A stretch of 64,000 bases of DNA, taken from Varroa destructor. Lineage: Eukaryota > Arthropoda > Arachnida > Mesostigmata > Varroidae. Below are positions 1 to 9,999 of the stretch, one piece after another (position 1 is the stretch's first letter; the number at the start of each line of letters is the position of its first letter). Below the pieces are notes generated by a model. That model worked only from the letters and a program-made list of their open reading frames with translations, was not told where the DNA came from and did no database searches. Location: positions 36,834,105-36,898,104 of the forward strand of contig NW_019211457.1 in the NCBI RefSeq assembly GCF_002443255.2, written 5' to 3'. A program made the position numbers and the translations under genes.

Positions 1-468
1 CTTTAACCTCCTGGACTCATCTTTGAGGCAATATTGGGACAATTATCTTTTTGTCATACCTACACACCCACGCCTTGTCACCTGTAGTACATCGCGCGTT
101 GGTATAAAATTTATCTTCTTTTTGAGTATGTTGAGCTTCTTCTGAGACAGTTATCGCAGTTAACGGTTCTTTTGCTAACTCAGGCTTTTCAACAAAAGTT
201 CTCTTGTGAGCTTTTTCTTCTCCGAACAATCACCAGAAGCACGACTCATACGAATTAGCTAGTTTGTCTGTGAGCCTTATTATGACGATCCAATTATCCG
301 TCTTTTACTTCTACCGCGTTTTCTCCATTTTCGTTTAGACTGGTCGCTCAGAACAAAGGTTGTTTCCATATCCCTCATGAAATCGTTGGTATAAAAAGTA
401 TATACTTGGTATTGGCATAAGCCTTTAGCAAGATTAGCATTATTTGTCATAGAAAATGTCATGCACAC
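1..468 (-). mobile_element. Decayed mariner-type transposase, cut by window edge
   Basis: The - strand carries two pieces of a Tc1/mariner transposase. Around 417-360 a frame resembles the end of the N-terminal helix-turn-helix and its linker (C, F, N-D-F and D-x-E residues). Around 85-50 a second frame reads TGDKAWVCRYDK, resembling the TGDE-W block that carries the first catalytic Asp in mariners. About 104 codons separate the two pieces, close to the distance expected in the family, which supports one element. A TGA stop and frame changes lie between them. The C-terminal half would lie left of position 1. The Glu after the catalytic Asp is Lys. It is inactive. Confidence 0.58.
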
Positions 469-821
469 GCTCTTCAGTAATTTAACTTCGTTTTTTTGAA
501 AAACTTCAACATTGCGTTGTTAGTGTTTGGCCTATTAGTAGGTAGCTGGCATCCAGTAGAATCGCCATAGGTCTTAGCCGTCCCTGGTGTGCTTCAGTCT
601 ACTCCAAACGTTAGCGAGCAGGCATTGGTTTATTCATGCCTTTGTGTTTATCAGACGACAGATATTACGGCTGCTCTAATTAAATACCTCAAGCTTATAA
701 GCGGATGACCTTATTAATTTGGTTCTGACCTTAAAATGACTATCTAGTCTTCGGTAAGGATATCAAAGCATCAATATATAATTAAGAGCAACAGAAACAG
801 CGGCGGCGTGCAGCACCATAT

Positions 822-855
822 CCGTCCACCGATGTCGTGCGGCGATAGTGGACGG
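822..855. repeat. Small hairpin, 8-bp arms
   Basis: CCGTCCAC at 822-829 pairs perfectly with GTGGACGG at 848-855 across an 18-base loop, in a locally GC-rich patch. No function is assigned. Confidence 0.5.
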
Positions 856-861
856 GAATAG

Positions 862-1083
862 ATGGCGATGGCTGATCATCCGCTGTCGCGAAATTGGATC
901 GTTGTTGTGGGCGCAAACTTGTATCCGGGCGTACACGATTCCTGTTGGGGCGCGATGATGACGCAGCTCGGAAAAGGATCCTTTGCCTTAGTCCCTTCAG
1001 AAGTCTTTACCAAGAAACCCAAGAGAAAAGCTTTCTTGAGAACGACCTTTCCTTTGGCTTTTCTTCATAGTCCTCTTCTCTAA
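862..1083 (+). mobile_element. Possible Gypsy RNase H scrap
   Basis: The frame contains HDSCWGAMMTQ, then about 15 residues later VPSEVFTKK. This is like the start of a Gypsy RNase H (Asp-x-Ser-Asp-x-Gly-x-Gly-Ala-x-x-x-Gln) followed by its Pro-Val-x-x-x-Ser-Arg block. The first catalytic Asp would be Gly. It is a single weak match and could be chance. Confidence 0.25.
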
Positions 1084-1089
1084 GTGTCT

Positions 1090-1275
1090 TCTCGAGGGGA
1101 TTCTTTCCTTAGGTTCCTTTCCAGTACTACTTCTACTGAGGTGATCTGATTAGCCAGATAATACCTGTGGGCCTGATCGCCAGCAATTCCGTTGTAGACA
1201 TGTGTAGAAATTACTATCAGGCAAAACTACTACCTCGACACCTTTATATATAGTCTTCTTTTCTCGGCTCATTTA
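1090..1275. other. No recognisable feature
   Basis: AT-rich sequence between weak relics. I see no gene, repeat or structure here. Confidence 0.4.
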
Positions 1276-1927
1276 CTAGACAATTAGTAAATTGTTATTA
1301 TACAGTTCGGAAGCAATATATGCTAACAGTGACCCATGTGCTGTGTCAGTAAATGCTGTGAACCTATTATGTATGCTTTGGTAACTCAATAACGAAGTTT
1401 CAAATAATCCCATGTTATATGGACTGAGTAGTTTACGTTGCTGTCTAGAAAAAACAAAAATAGGCGTCTCCTCATATAATCTCGTTTTCATCATGCCACG
1501 CTCGGTCATGTTTGTTATAGTTTTTATGACTATTTTAACTATTTTAGTATCGCACTATCTAGCAACAGCAGTGACAACTGGGTGTGAAATTGGCCCAGTT
1601 GCCAGTTTATGTCATATGAATATATAGTCGCTCGTGTATTATGATTTCGTCCTGCTGGTGTTTTTTCAAAGCCATAAAACGCGTATTGGTCTTCTATTCA
1701 GAATGACGCCGTTGATTCTGTCACCCTAGTGATCGCAGTGTTCCTGCCTTGTATTCCCAGTATCTACTGGTGGCCGCGTTAGCAATACTACCAACAGGGT
1801 GTAATAGAATGCAACAGCTTCCGTCTTGCTGTAAGTACCGCACCAGCAAAACCCCTGTTAAGGTAACTGGGGCCGTGGAAGAAAAACACATAGTACGATA
1901 AACATAAGAAGCGATGACATCGTACAC
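1276..1927 (-). mobile_element. Decayed Gypsy RNase H
   Basis: The frame 1927-1721 reads STAPVTLTGVLL, QQDG, HPVG and SRYWEYKAGTL in that order. Spacing is like the Gypsy RNase H stretch that starts at the first catalytic Asp and ends at the second catalytic Glu. The Asp is replaced by Thr and the Glu by Ala/Gly. About 320 bp further along the same strand (1362-1310), RFTAFTDTAHGSLLA resembles the third-Asp block of the same domain, so the two may be one element split by an insertion. Stops lie between them. Confidence 0.48.
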
Positions 1928-1929
1928 GG

Positions 1930-2680
1930 CTCGAATTTGTTACTTATTGATACAGTTTGTCGATGTTGATCGGACACGAAAGATAGCAGACTGACAGCGG
2001 GGGGTAATATATTTACGCTGCTCTGTACCACGGGCGCTAAGTGTGGGCCCTCACAGACATCACGCTAGTTCTAAGATACACAAGCCCATCGTGATGCACA
2101 CAGGCCACAGCGAGAAGGCACCGGCGTCCCGCAGGTAACGTGTTCTCGAATGGTGTATTTCTCGGGTTTATGTACGTATAGGTAGGGTATATCTCAGCAG
2201 AAATACGCTTGCTGATCGCTTAGCTCAACGTTGAGTGTTTGGCAGAATGCGTCTACAGCGACTATTTTATTGAGCAGGTCGTATGGTACAGTTCTATCGT
2301 CAACGAGCTGATCCGTCGACATCTACATGATAACGATTGATGTAGGACAAAAAGAGCCTTTTGCTGACTAGAGGGCGCGACGGTCTGTTCACTCCCCTAA
2401 GTGAATTCTATCGAACTTCTACCTGTATTATGGTTTAAAAACAGTAAAATTGCAGATATTCATTTTACTCAGTAGTCCAGTTAATGTATGTTGGATAGAG
2501 GATATTTCTTTATGTAAAAAAAAGTAATTTAATTATTAAAATTAATGCTGCAACAAATGCAGCGTAGCGCATTTATCTCTATAGTTAACAAAGTGATATT
2601 CAGCGTATCTTAATAGGTGTAAAAATTGATTTTTCCGTTTAATCATGATCAATACATTCTCCCTATTACATCGTATGTGG
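1930..2680. other. No recognisable feature
   Basis: There is no open frame of note. A short HDND-like reading near 2,322-2,335 was rejected as mariner. The rest looks like unstructured AT-rich DNA. Confidence 0.4.
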
Positions 2681-2681
2681 T

Positions 2682-3123
2682 GTGGGTAAATGTTTAGCCA
2701 GTCGCTCTTGTCGGTTGATTGGGGTTGTATTGCATATTATGTCTACATTTCTGTTGTTACCAGTTTCCATCTCTTACTCAAGTTTATTTAAGAACGCAAT
2801 TCGAACAGATAAACCGTTGATCCAAGTGCTCAGACGCTACACAAGCGAACGAAGGTCTGCGTGGGCACAGATCGACAAGTGTTCTGCCATAAGGAAGGAT
2901 TTCTCTGAAATTGGCCTAGGAGCTATGTACGCGTTGCGTCATGAAGGGGATGGAATACTCTCATCGTAGGGTGCGGTGTTGCCTCGTTTTCTTCTGGAAT
3001 TTCTTCACCCTGCTGTCTCGCTTGTTACAGCTGATAGGGATCATTAGACCATTTCTTTGTCGTCAGTGCTTTGATATTTGGAATTATTACATATACAAGC
3101 AAAACGACCTCGATGATAACTAA
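2682..3123 (+). mobile_element. Decayed Gypsy RT-RNase H junction
   Basis: Three blocks occur in order. About 2,750-2,860 reads SYSSLFKN, then KPLIQVLRR, like the connection subdomain (Tyr-Tyr-x-x-Phe, Pro-Leu-x-x-Leu-Leu) between reverse transcriptase and RNase H. About 2,895-2,945 reads DFSEIGLGAMYALRHEGD, a close match to the RNase H entry motif with its Asp kept. About 3,045-3,090, one frame over, reads RPFLCRQCFDIW, like the Phe-Arg-Pro-Tyr-Leu...Phe block. Stops and a frameshift lie between blocks two and three. Order and spacing fit one Ty3/Gypsy pol relic. Confidence 0.65.
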
Positions 3124-3124
3124 T

Positions 3125-3636
3125 AAACGAATGAACTAAGATCATAAAAAAATATTTGAAAAGTAAAAATTAAATGCAATAACGGTTCATTGCTCAAATA
3201 GTTTTAATAACTTTGTTTACATTAACCTCATCAGAAGTGAGAAAGCGCTTCTATTTTTTTTTGACTTGTATTAGGAATTCTGAAAATTGCAACTAGCAGT
3301 TACAACATGAGCCAGACTATGGCACCTTAATTATACGTTCGAGGCCCAGCTCGGCGTACATTTTAATATGTGATACAAAGGTATATTCTAGATTATGCTA
3401 GACACATCAAGGAATATCTAATAACCGAACTCGTATAGACTGTAACATTGTACAGTGCATTATGTCCCTTTATAAATAACATCCCTTTAATTTCCACAAA
3501 AAATTATACAGCTTAAGACAGGTAATCGTTCGGAGCAACGTACAATAGATCTGTACAAGCCAGATCTATGGATGCTACTAGTCTATTGTGTGTCCAGCAA
3601 TTTGTTTTGTACTAGCCAAGTAAACCAAATAGAACC
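3125..3636. other. No recognisable feature
   Basis: AT-rich stretch with short homopolymers. No coding-like frame or repeat was recognised. Confidence 0.4.
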
Positions 3637-3849
3637 ATGTCAAAGAATTGTTTGCTAGAGCTTTTAAATGTCGGCCGTCTAAGAAAACCATCTGCTAGCA
3701 ACTTACGCGCAGAGAACGTTTCTAAACTTCTGCTGTATTATTATTACTTTACCTGCAAATCTGCTATATGGGCGCCCGTCATACTCCGGAGTGTTTCCGC
3801 GCGAAGAAAAACGCGGCCGAACGGGTTGCGAACATTTGTTTGTATATAA
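3637..3849 (+). mobile_element. Possible Gypsy integrase-core scrap
   Basis: Around 3,706-3,800 the frame reads AENVSKLLL, a Cys six residues later, then APVILRS. This is similar to the stretch just before the second catalytic Asp of Gypsy integrases (Ala-Glu-x-Val...Cys...Pro-x-x-Ile-x-Ser-Asp). The Asp itself is missing. It is a single-motif match. It lies about 600 bp past the RNase H relic on the same strand, where an integrase would be expected. Confidence 0.3.
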
Positions 3850-3864
3850 ACAGCCCTAGAAATC

Positions 3865-4227
3865 TTGGATAAAATAAAAGATAGCCCAACTCGATGGCCG
3901 ATGGTCACTAACCTCCATTTCCTAGTGGACCCCATTCTCCAGCTTTCTTCGATATTGCAGATCAAAGGGTTTATGGGTAAGGAACGCGCCGTAATGGCAT
4001 CTTGGAGACTAACCTGCCTTATTGGCACGATATGCATTTGGACAGACGTTTCCATTGCTCAGGGCTGTCTCCTTTTAGGAATCCATATCAATCATGTGTC
4101 AAGGTCGACGAGGAGTCCAAATATAGCCTTTAGCTTTGCCCCGATTCGACAGGGACTTACTTCACGGCGAAACATAGTTGCGTTTATAGATTTGAAAACG
4201 GACAAAAGCGATATATATGGCAGCTAA
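3865..4227 (+). mobile_element. Possible reverse transcriptase scrap (LINE-like)
   Basis: A 120-codon frame, a length that can occur by chance here. Near its end (about 4,090-4,220) SRST...RRNIVAFIDLKTDKSDIY resembles the first catalytic block of non-LTR reverse transcriptases (Phe-x-Asp-x-x-x-Ala-Phe-Asp) and the Arg-Ser-Thr before it. The same string could be read as an integrase Asp block, so the class is uncertain. A 104-codon frame on the other strand (3,744-4,055) looks like its shadow. Confidence 0.3.
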
Positions 4228-4451
4228 GCAGTTAAAGCGATACAGTAATATCTGAAGCCTCATGTGTAGAGGCCATTTCCGTTATAAAGGGAAGAAGATG
4301 GTCTTTTCTGGTAGCGCCATTATAGAAAAATTCCGTACGGTAATCAACCGCTATCCCGTTTCAGTTTGTAATATGCAGATCTGAGTATATCCAATGGGTA
4401 GCTACTGAACAGAGTCAATTGTAATGTAGTATCCTTCTAACACTTAATGTC

Positions 4452-4467
4452 TATATATATATATATA
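4452..4467. repeat. (TA)n microsatellite
   Basis: A short run of eight TA units. Confidence 0.85.
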
Positions 4468-4587
4468 AGGACCTACAAACTCCCCCCGCTAGAGCAGTTT
4501 TTAAAAGTAGTACGCAATTTATCCCATTTCGGAATGCTCCCACGAAGAACTAAGGACGCACACTCTTCTGTAAATAAATAGCTGTAA

Positions 4588-4905
4588 TTGCATTATTTGC
4601 TGCTTCCTAGCATTCCTCTTGCTTGCAATAAAATATTACCCTTCACGTGTACCTCAACCCTACCCTTTCTAATTCTTTTTGACTACTCGAAAAACGTTCT
4701 TAACAACGGGAGAGAATTGTTATACTTTAATTGCGGCCAGGCCTCTAGGCTCTTTATGAGGTATGATAATGGATATTCCACCTTTTGCCGTTTGTTACTA
4801 CAAAAAAAATCTGTTAAATCCTCGAAATGTTCACCTTACTTCCACCCGCCGGCGGTAGGCACAAGTGAACGAGGGGTCGGAACGAAAATACAGATTGAGA
4901 AGTAA
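4588..4905 (+). mobile_element. Decayed Gypsy RT C-terminal block
   Basis: The frame ends with KSSKCSPYF at about 4,810, then VGTSERGVGTK and IEK. This resembles the Gypsy RT thumb, where a Lys-Cys-x-Phe is followed by Leu-Gly-His-x-Val-Ser-x-x-Gly and a Lys-Ile. Upstream residues are too degraded to show the YxDD site with certainty. No stop interrupts the 105 codons, but there is no start context and no neighbouring frame to continue it. Confidence 0.45.
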
Positions 4906-4909
4906 GCAT

Positions 4910-5158
4910 ATTTAAGGTTTCGCTTGCATTAAAACATCATTTGTTGTATGAGAATAAATAATACGACAACACAATGAGTTGTCTTCATTCAAATTGTGCC
5001 AGCTTTGCAGCTTCTTTCTTATTCACGGCACATCCATGCTTAGGTTCTATAGAAACATTAAATAACTAATCAAGCTAACAACGAAAGACATACATTAGTT
5101 AAAACCTAGGAAAATCTAGGTCTGCCTGCTACGTACGCGAAAACGTATCTCTTAGCAA
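4910..5158. other. No recognisable feature
   Basis: AT-rich spacer. A CCTAG...CTAGG mini-hairpin at 5,105-5,120 is the only structure noticed. Confidence 0.4.
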
Positions 5159-5183
5159 ACGTACGCCTTCTAAGGGCGTACGT
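5159..5183. repeat. Perfect 9-bp hairpin
   Basis: ACGTACGCC (5159-5167) and GGCGTACGT (5175-5183) pair perfectly around a 7-base loop, TTCTAAG. A related ACGTACGCG lies 28 bases upstream. No run of T follows, so it is not a terminator-like element. Role unknown. Confidence 0.6.
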
Positions 5184-5529
5184 ATCGTTGATGTACCAGA
5201 TTCGCCACCACGTGCCTTTCAAGTGTCCTTGTTACGGTGGCTGATTTTACTGTTTTCGTCATATGATGCGGACTGATCGGTTAGAAGATCGATAGCAATA
5301 GAATTATCTATACTCGAAGAAAAAAAAATTCCATTTGATACAAATAATGATCAAGAATAATCGAGATTTTGCAGAGGTTATGGTAGTTGTTCTACATGTT
5401 TGTATATATCGCCATAGGGTCACTCAACGCCAAATTATAGGCTATTTGAAACGTTTAAACGCTGCTTTATCTAGAGTTTTTTTTTGAGCATTTGAGCAGG
5501 GCGCCGGCAACGTCCGCAGAGTAATATGA
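5184..5529. other. No recognisable feature
   Basis: No gene or repeat was recognised. Confidence 0.4.
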
Positions 5530-5918
5530 TTGCTTCTGGCAGAGATAACGGTTTTTAGTCAGGTGTGGTTTCTATGGTTATTCAATATTAACAGCATAGG
5601 CTTAGTCGAAGTTGAATTCACGTATTTCCGAAAGCGCAGTGTAGTCAGTAAGCTCCCTTTTGACGGATGCACCAAACACGCTCGTTCAGACTACGTCAAT
5701 AACGACAACTGGTGATTCGAAATAATGCCGAAAGCTTTAATGAAACAACACACCGTCTGCGTTTACCTTGTTCCGCTACAGCGTCATATTCAATTTGTCG
5801 AGCTCCAGCGGCCGGCAGCACCTGGGAGGTTCGGTGCACAGATGAATATTTGAAATCGCTTACAACCGCGAAATTCAAAAATAATTACTCTACATTGCGC
5901 AGATTTTGCAGCTCCTAA
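5530..5918 (+). mobile_element. Decayed Gypsy RT thumb and connection
   Basis: In one frame (about 5,600-5,712) GLVEVEFTYFRKRSVV, then GCTK and a closing NW, follow the spacing of the Gypsy RT thumb from its Gly-Leu to the Asn-Trp before the connection. Overlapping frames then carry YLVPLQRHIQFVE...PAAP (about 5,762-5,823) and CTDEYLKSLTTA (about 5,840-5,875), like the next two connection blocks. The blocks are in order but in three frames, as expected of an old frameshifted copy. Confidence 0.5.
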
Positions 5919-6140
5919 TTTCGTCTTTGTTTCCACTATATGTAGAGTGGATATAGGGATGGAGAGGTACATATACATGTATACAGTTACGCGAAAATTT
6001 AAAAAACTCAGGCAAAAAATAGCTGAATGGTCAGGGTTAAACTTGAAATTGATTCACTGACATAGCTGAATGATAAGATTCAAATTTTAATCAATTTGGC
6101 TCCCTAGAAAGCAAAAAAAATTAATTTTTTTCAAGTTTAC
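5919..6140. other. No recognisable feature
   Basis: AT-rich spacer. Confidence 0.4.
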
Positions 6141-6341
6141 ATGAAGCCCTTACATTTGTTATATGAGAAGCTATGTATAAACCATCATTTAAATAGAGCC
6201 TTGACTTCATTCCCTCAATCGAACACACCAATAAGTATCTACCTGAAAATGTTCAAAAAGTACGTCGTTAAAATCTGCCTAACATCTACAATCTTTGAAG
6301 CACTAAAAAAAAGCCACAAATTGACCCTCATAACAGTATAA
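6141..6341 (+). mobile_element. Possible second Gypsy connection scrap
   Basis: The frame reads TPISIYLKMFKKYVVKIC (about 6,225-6,280) and then FEALKKS. It resembles Pro-Leu-x-x-Leu-x-Lys-Lys...Cys...Ala-Phe-x-x-Leu-Lys of the RT-RNase H connection. The preceding relic already contains this block, so this would be a separate copy about 350 bp away. Confidence 0.35.
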
Positions 6342-7840
6342 AAAGGAAAATTTTATAGAAATATAACAAATAACCATTCCTATCAGCTCGCATTTTATCC
6401 CCTACTCTCCTTCAATTAAACAAGTTTAGTTGCCTATGGCTCCGCGCGAGGCATGAGGGGTAATACCAATAACTGGCCAGATACTACATGTATTATAAAC
6501 TGAACTGTAGTGAAGTAACGAAGGTGTGATAACTACGAAGAGTACTGATCATTACAAATTTATACTGGATTTTCATCAACAACGGACATAAAAAATGGAA
6601 GCCGTGGAACTGGCAGAACTTGTTCTTGTTTACTATTTGTAGCTTTCTTTACTTTTCATACTGGTTGATATTTCTTAGCTCATTGCTGGTCCCGCGCTGT
6701 GTGTGTATCTATCGAAAATGTTCAACATGCTAAAAAAGCTCGGAGATCTCTGAAAAATTATACTTATCATCTCATTTTAAAAATGTATTGGTGTTTGAAC
6801 TGACTCATCTCTAATTTTCGTTTATTCCTCGCAGCCCTTCGCCGTAATAATCATTCTAACTAACTAATGAAGAAAAATAGCATTTGTTTAATGCGGTGTC
6901 AGTGTATGCACTATGACTTGTTCAGGCTATATCCGCCTTGGACCATTCAATCGTTTATCGTTGGTAAAGTTTAATCAAGACATGATGATAATCAAGTACC
7001 TATTTATCTTCTTCGAAATAGGCTAATCTAAGTGGCTCGCGTCAACAAGCTTTATTTTTTTCTATTTTGCCCACAGCCTCTTGCTGCTCATCGAACGAGA
7101 CTGCTTTCTACCCAGTTTTCCGTGCATGAAGCTATGATTACGAGTCTATCGATCTACACATAGTGTTAGGTGGGTGTTGTACTATAAGGACCAAGTTCCA
7201 TTCTGCAGGATCAATCATCACGCCCCTAACACTGAAGTGTGGCGCGATCCTTGAAAGATCCGGAACACAAAAAATCTAATTCGAAGTACTGCGTACTTCA
7301 TATCGACTGCTCGATAACTGGAAGCCAAGTCCACTTTCACTCATCGGCATATTTACTACGTTTTGCTGATGCAGCTACAGACATTCGACCAATGTGAAAA
7401 TATATTTTGCAAGCAAACCTATATCGATCGACTCTTTTCCTCCATTAATCTGGAGAACTTCCTACAAAATTTATCATCTAGCTACTATTGTTGATTGACT
7501 CTGATACCGACAATTCGATTTAGCGTCCCTCCAGATGGCCAGAGTATTTAAGTGAGCTTTATGAACCATGCGCATTCCACGAGAAATGATGAGCGGTACA
7601 AAAAAGTAGAACGAGAAGATCAGAAAAACAACCAGAACCTGTTCACAGAAGATCAGGATCGTAACCGATATTTAGCCCGGGATATTTGACAGCTTCCGGC
7701 TCTCTGGTATAAATACGAAGGTATTGCACCTGTACTCAGATGGCTATATTGAAGGCCACAAAATACTGTTTTATTGACAAGTCTACTTATTTGAGTAGTA
7801 GATACAAACTTTAAGGGAAATGTGTTAGAGGCCTAAAAGC
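6342..7840. other. Unassigned AT-rich DNA
   Basis: About 1.5 kb without a coding-like frame of note. There is an 8-bp inverted pair (AGTGTTAG near 7,162 and CTAACACT near 7,230) and nothing else that I can defend. Confidence 0.4.
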
Positions 7841-8010
7841 TTGCGGAAAGATTTTTTCCCGTCAATTAGAGAATCTTTAATTTCAGTTTTCACAGAACGC
7901 TACGAAGGACCACCTGGTGTATATATAAAATTCCATAGAATGATATCAATACTATCTGCCGTACGATCTATACGGCATTTGCCACCAGTACAACCAAGCT
8001 ACGTAAGATC
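7841..8010 (+). mobile_element. Possible Gypsy RT N-terminus
   Basis: ESLISVFTERYEGPPG followed by FHRMISI and SIRHLPPVQP resembles the spacer before Gypsy RT (Pro-Pro-Gly, then His-Arg-Ile, then Pro-Ile-Arg...Pro). It may be the first part of a collinear element with the scraps at 8,478-8,696 and 8,953-9,168 on the same strand, the intervening pieces being lost or interrupted. Confidence 0.38.
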
Positions 8011-8019
8011 AACAGTTAT

Positions 8020-8039
8020 AAAAAAAAAAAAAAAAAAAA
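8020..8039 (+). repeat. A20 homopolymer
   Basis: Twenty consecutive A, ending at the G at 8040. It could be a slippage tract or an old retroposon tail. No matching target-site duplication was seen. Confidence 0.8.
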
Positions 8040-8225
8040 GAAATATTTTCTGAGACAACATTCTGTTTTACGTAGTGCACACTGTGACCTTCTTTACCTA
8101 TGATGCAGTCAGAAGATATTTGCGAGCACTACAAATAATATAGTCATCGTAGGTATACTTAGGCTACGGCTCCGTGTGTCATCCTATAAGGCTTGAAGGT
8201 CTTAACGAACTCACGACATACGCGT

Positions 8226-8243
8226 TTCGACGAGCTCGTCGAA
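8226..8243. repeat. Perfect 18-bp palindrome
   Basis: TTCGACGAGCTCGTCGAA equals its own reverse complement. Immediately 3' (about 8,244-8,264), GGACGTCG...CGACGTTCC forms a second imperfect inverted repeat. The patch is CpG-rich. It may be a protein dimer site or chance. Confidence 0.75.
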
Positions 8244-8421
8244 GGACGTCGCCTACGACGTTCCGCCTATTAACCTATTGAGAGAATGTTGTTAAAACTA
8301 CACTCACTCACTAGGACAGCTACTCCTACAATACGTAATGCACGAAGCAAGCATCTTTGCGCACGGTAGGCAAACTTTGCCGGTGCACGTGTTATCTACG
8401 TCGTTGCCTTTCCGATTAAAT

Positions 8422-8459
8422 TTTCGCGCTAAAAAGATTGCGCATGGCCGCCATCTTTG
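8422..8459. promoter_or_regulatory. Clustered E2F-, NRF1- and YY1-like sites
   Basis: Within 38 bases lie TTTCGCGC (E2F-like), TGCGCATGG (NRF1-like) and GCCGCCATCTTTG (YY1-like, - strand core AAGATGGCGGC). Such clusters mark TATA-less animal promoters. No gene is recognised on either side, so the role is speculative. Confidence 0.22.
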
Positions 8460-8477
8460 ATTATCTGCCTATAACAA

Positions 8478-8696
8478 ATGTTGCCAGTACCTAGATGGAC
8501 GAACTACAGTAAACCCAATGCAGCGCAAATCTCTTTATACGAAGGAACAGATAGATTTAAAGTCGTAACCACCATCGAAGATGACGTCTTGCTTCCACTT
8601 TCACATTCGATGCATATACGTTACTGGTGTCTCAGTATTTCAGTGAAGTCGTCATTGGGAATCAAAGACGGTGAATGTGTAAGCTACTTTTTTTAG
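8478..8696 (+). mobile_element. Decayed Gypsy RT catalytic block
   Basis: Near 8,571-8,605 the frame reads TTIEDDVLLPLS, with the two Asp of the YxDD active site kept and the Tyr changed. A His follows ten residues on, and GIKDGECVSYF at the end resembles the Lys-Cys-x-Phe block at family-like spacing. Upstream, PNAAQIS could be the remnant of the Asn-Ala-Pro-x-x-Phe-Gln block. A non-LTR RT would read similarly, but the spacing suits Gypsy better. Confidence 0.48.
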
Positions 8697-8952
8697 GCTT
8701 TTCCGCCTTTTACGTTATTATTGGTTAAACTGGAGAAGCCCAGTCACTTCATAGCTTTTCGTATCTTCATTTTCATATTGTGTAGAAGTTCCCTATGCCT
8801 ATTGCTTTGACCACTAAGAGAAATGATTGACGAATATATAGAGATGGATTGGCCTAACTATACTGGAACCTTCGCATTTCTGTACCTCCGTAAATGTAGG
8901 CAATGCATTTTTCTATTTAGAAGTTTGAAACTTATGCATTCCTGGCAAGAGT

Positions 8953-9168
8953 TTGAATAAAAGCTTTCATAGCAAAAATACGAAAATTCGTGTCTCCCCA
9001 TTAATTGATATTTTCCTATCAATATTTGAGGCTTTCTTGCAGAGTAAACCCTTGCTAGTAGTTTACTATCGAATGTTTGAACAGGCTTTTTCAAGTATTT
9101 TTAAAAAAAACATTTACTTCTTTCATTTCGATCGAGGAACCTACCGAACAATTTACAGGAACACTTAG
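8953..9168 (+). mobile_element. Possible Gypsy connection scrap
   Basis: VVYYRMFEQAFSSIFKKNIY at about 9,057-9,115 resembles Tyr-Tyr-Arg-x-Phe...Phe-x-x-Ile...Lys-Lys of the RT-RNase H connection, with part deleted. It follows the YxDD scrap on the same strand, in the order expected. The - strand frame 8,858-9,094 is probably its shadow. Confidence 0.3.
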
Positions 9169-9649
9169 ATTATGATTTTTTTCATTAATCTAAACACTTT
9201 TAAACTACATAGTATCGATTTTAAATTAAGATTCCTCCTTAGAATAAGACAAAGCTGTTTCTACCGCTGGATCGAATTTATAAGAAAATTTCGAGTTCCC
9301 GATAAATGATACTGTCTGCTCTAGTCCAAAAAGTTTAGGCTCATCTATTTACAGTATGATATTGTTATAATGATAATATTTAAGAATGGGGCCTTTCAGT
9401 TGGCCTTTTTTCGCTTCGTAGTTGTTCTCTTTTTTTATTCAGTTTCAGTATGATATTTTTGACAGCACAAGGGGTAGAACGGCTGAAGGCTAAAGCCGAC
9501 ATAAATTCGCTCTTTCGCATCGCGTTGCCATTCCTTTTGCAAGTAATTACTCATTTGTTGATTTTCAAAAAATAATCGCTTGAATACGTTGCTCTGAATG
9601 TGAGCTTCGTGAGGCCGTTTCAGCACGAGGCGGTACCTGCAGGACAGAA
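9169..9649. other. Unassigned DNA
   Basis: A 64-codon - strand frame (9,435-9,626) looks protein-like in composition, but I recognise nothing in it. Confidence 0.3.
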
Positions 9650-9997
9650 GTGTTGATCCTCAATGCCCCCCACGGTTGTTTTCTCCTCTGTTTTGTTCGG
9701 TTCATTCCCTTTGCAAGCATTTCAGTCGCTCACGTTATCGACGTCATGGCCTCGCTGCCGCCAATGCTGCGGTATTTCTTTCTGATTGGTCCCAACGGAG
9801 CTTATGACATTGTTTTTGATTGTTTATATCTGTCTAAGCTTTGCCATTGTCAGCAAACAATTTGCGCTGCCGCCGCCGCTTTGTTTGTGTCTGCTGCTTT
9901 GCAAAGCTTCTGCTGTTCCAATTGTTGCCATAGTAATACGCAATGCAATGGCAATATAACAAGGAAGCCAAATGTAATTAGCCAGACCTATTATTAA
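9650..9997 (+). mobile_element. Possible LINE RT first-Asp block
   Basis: A 115-codon frame without a real ATG at its start. At about 9,770-9,838 it reads RYFFLIGPNGAYDIVFDCLYL. This resembles the non-LTR RT block Leu-x-Asp-x-x-x-Ala-Tyr-Asp-x-Val, with the first Asp changed to Gly. The Ala- and Cys-rich tail downstream matches nothing. Evidence is limited to this motif. Confidence 0.3.
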
Positions 9998-9999
9998 GT

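Noticed and set aside
2318..2340. HLHDND reading as a mariner His-Asp-Asn-Ala motif
   Set aside because: A stop follows immediately, and neither the upstream region nor the expected Tyr-Ser-Pro-Asp block is present.
3744..4055. 104-codon - strand frame
   Set aside because: Antisense to a + strand frame with a better motif. Expected length by chance.
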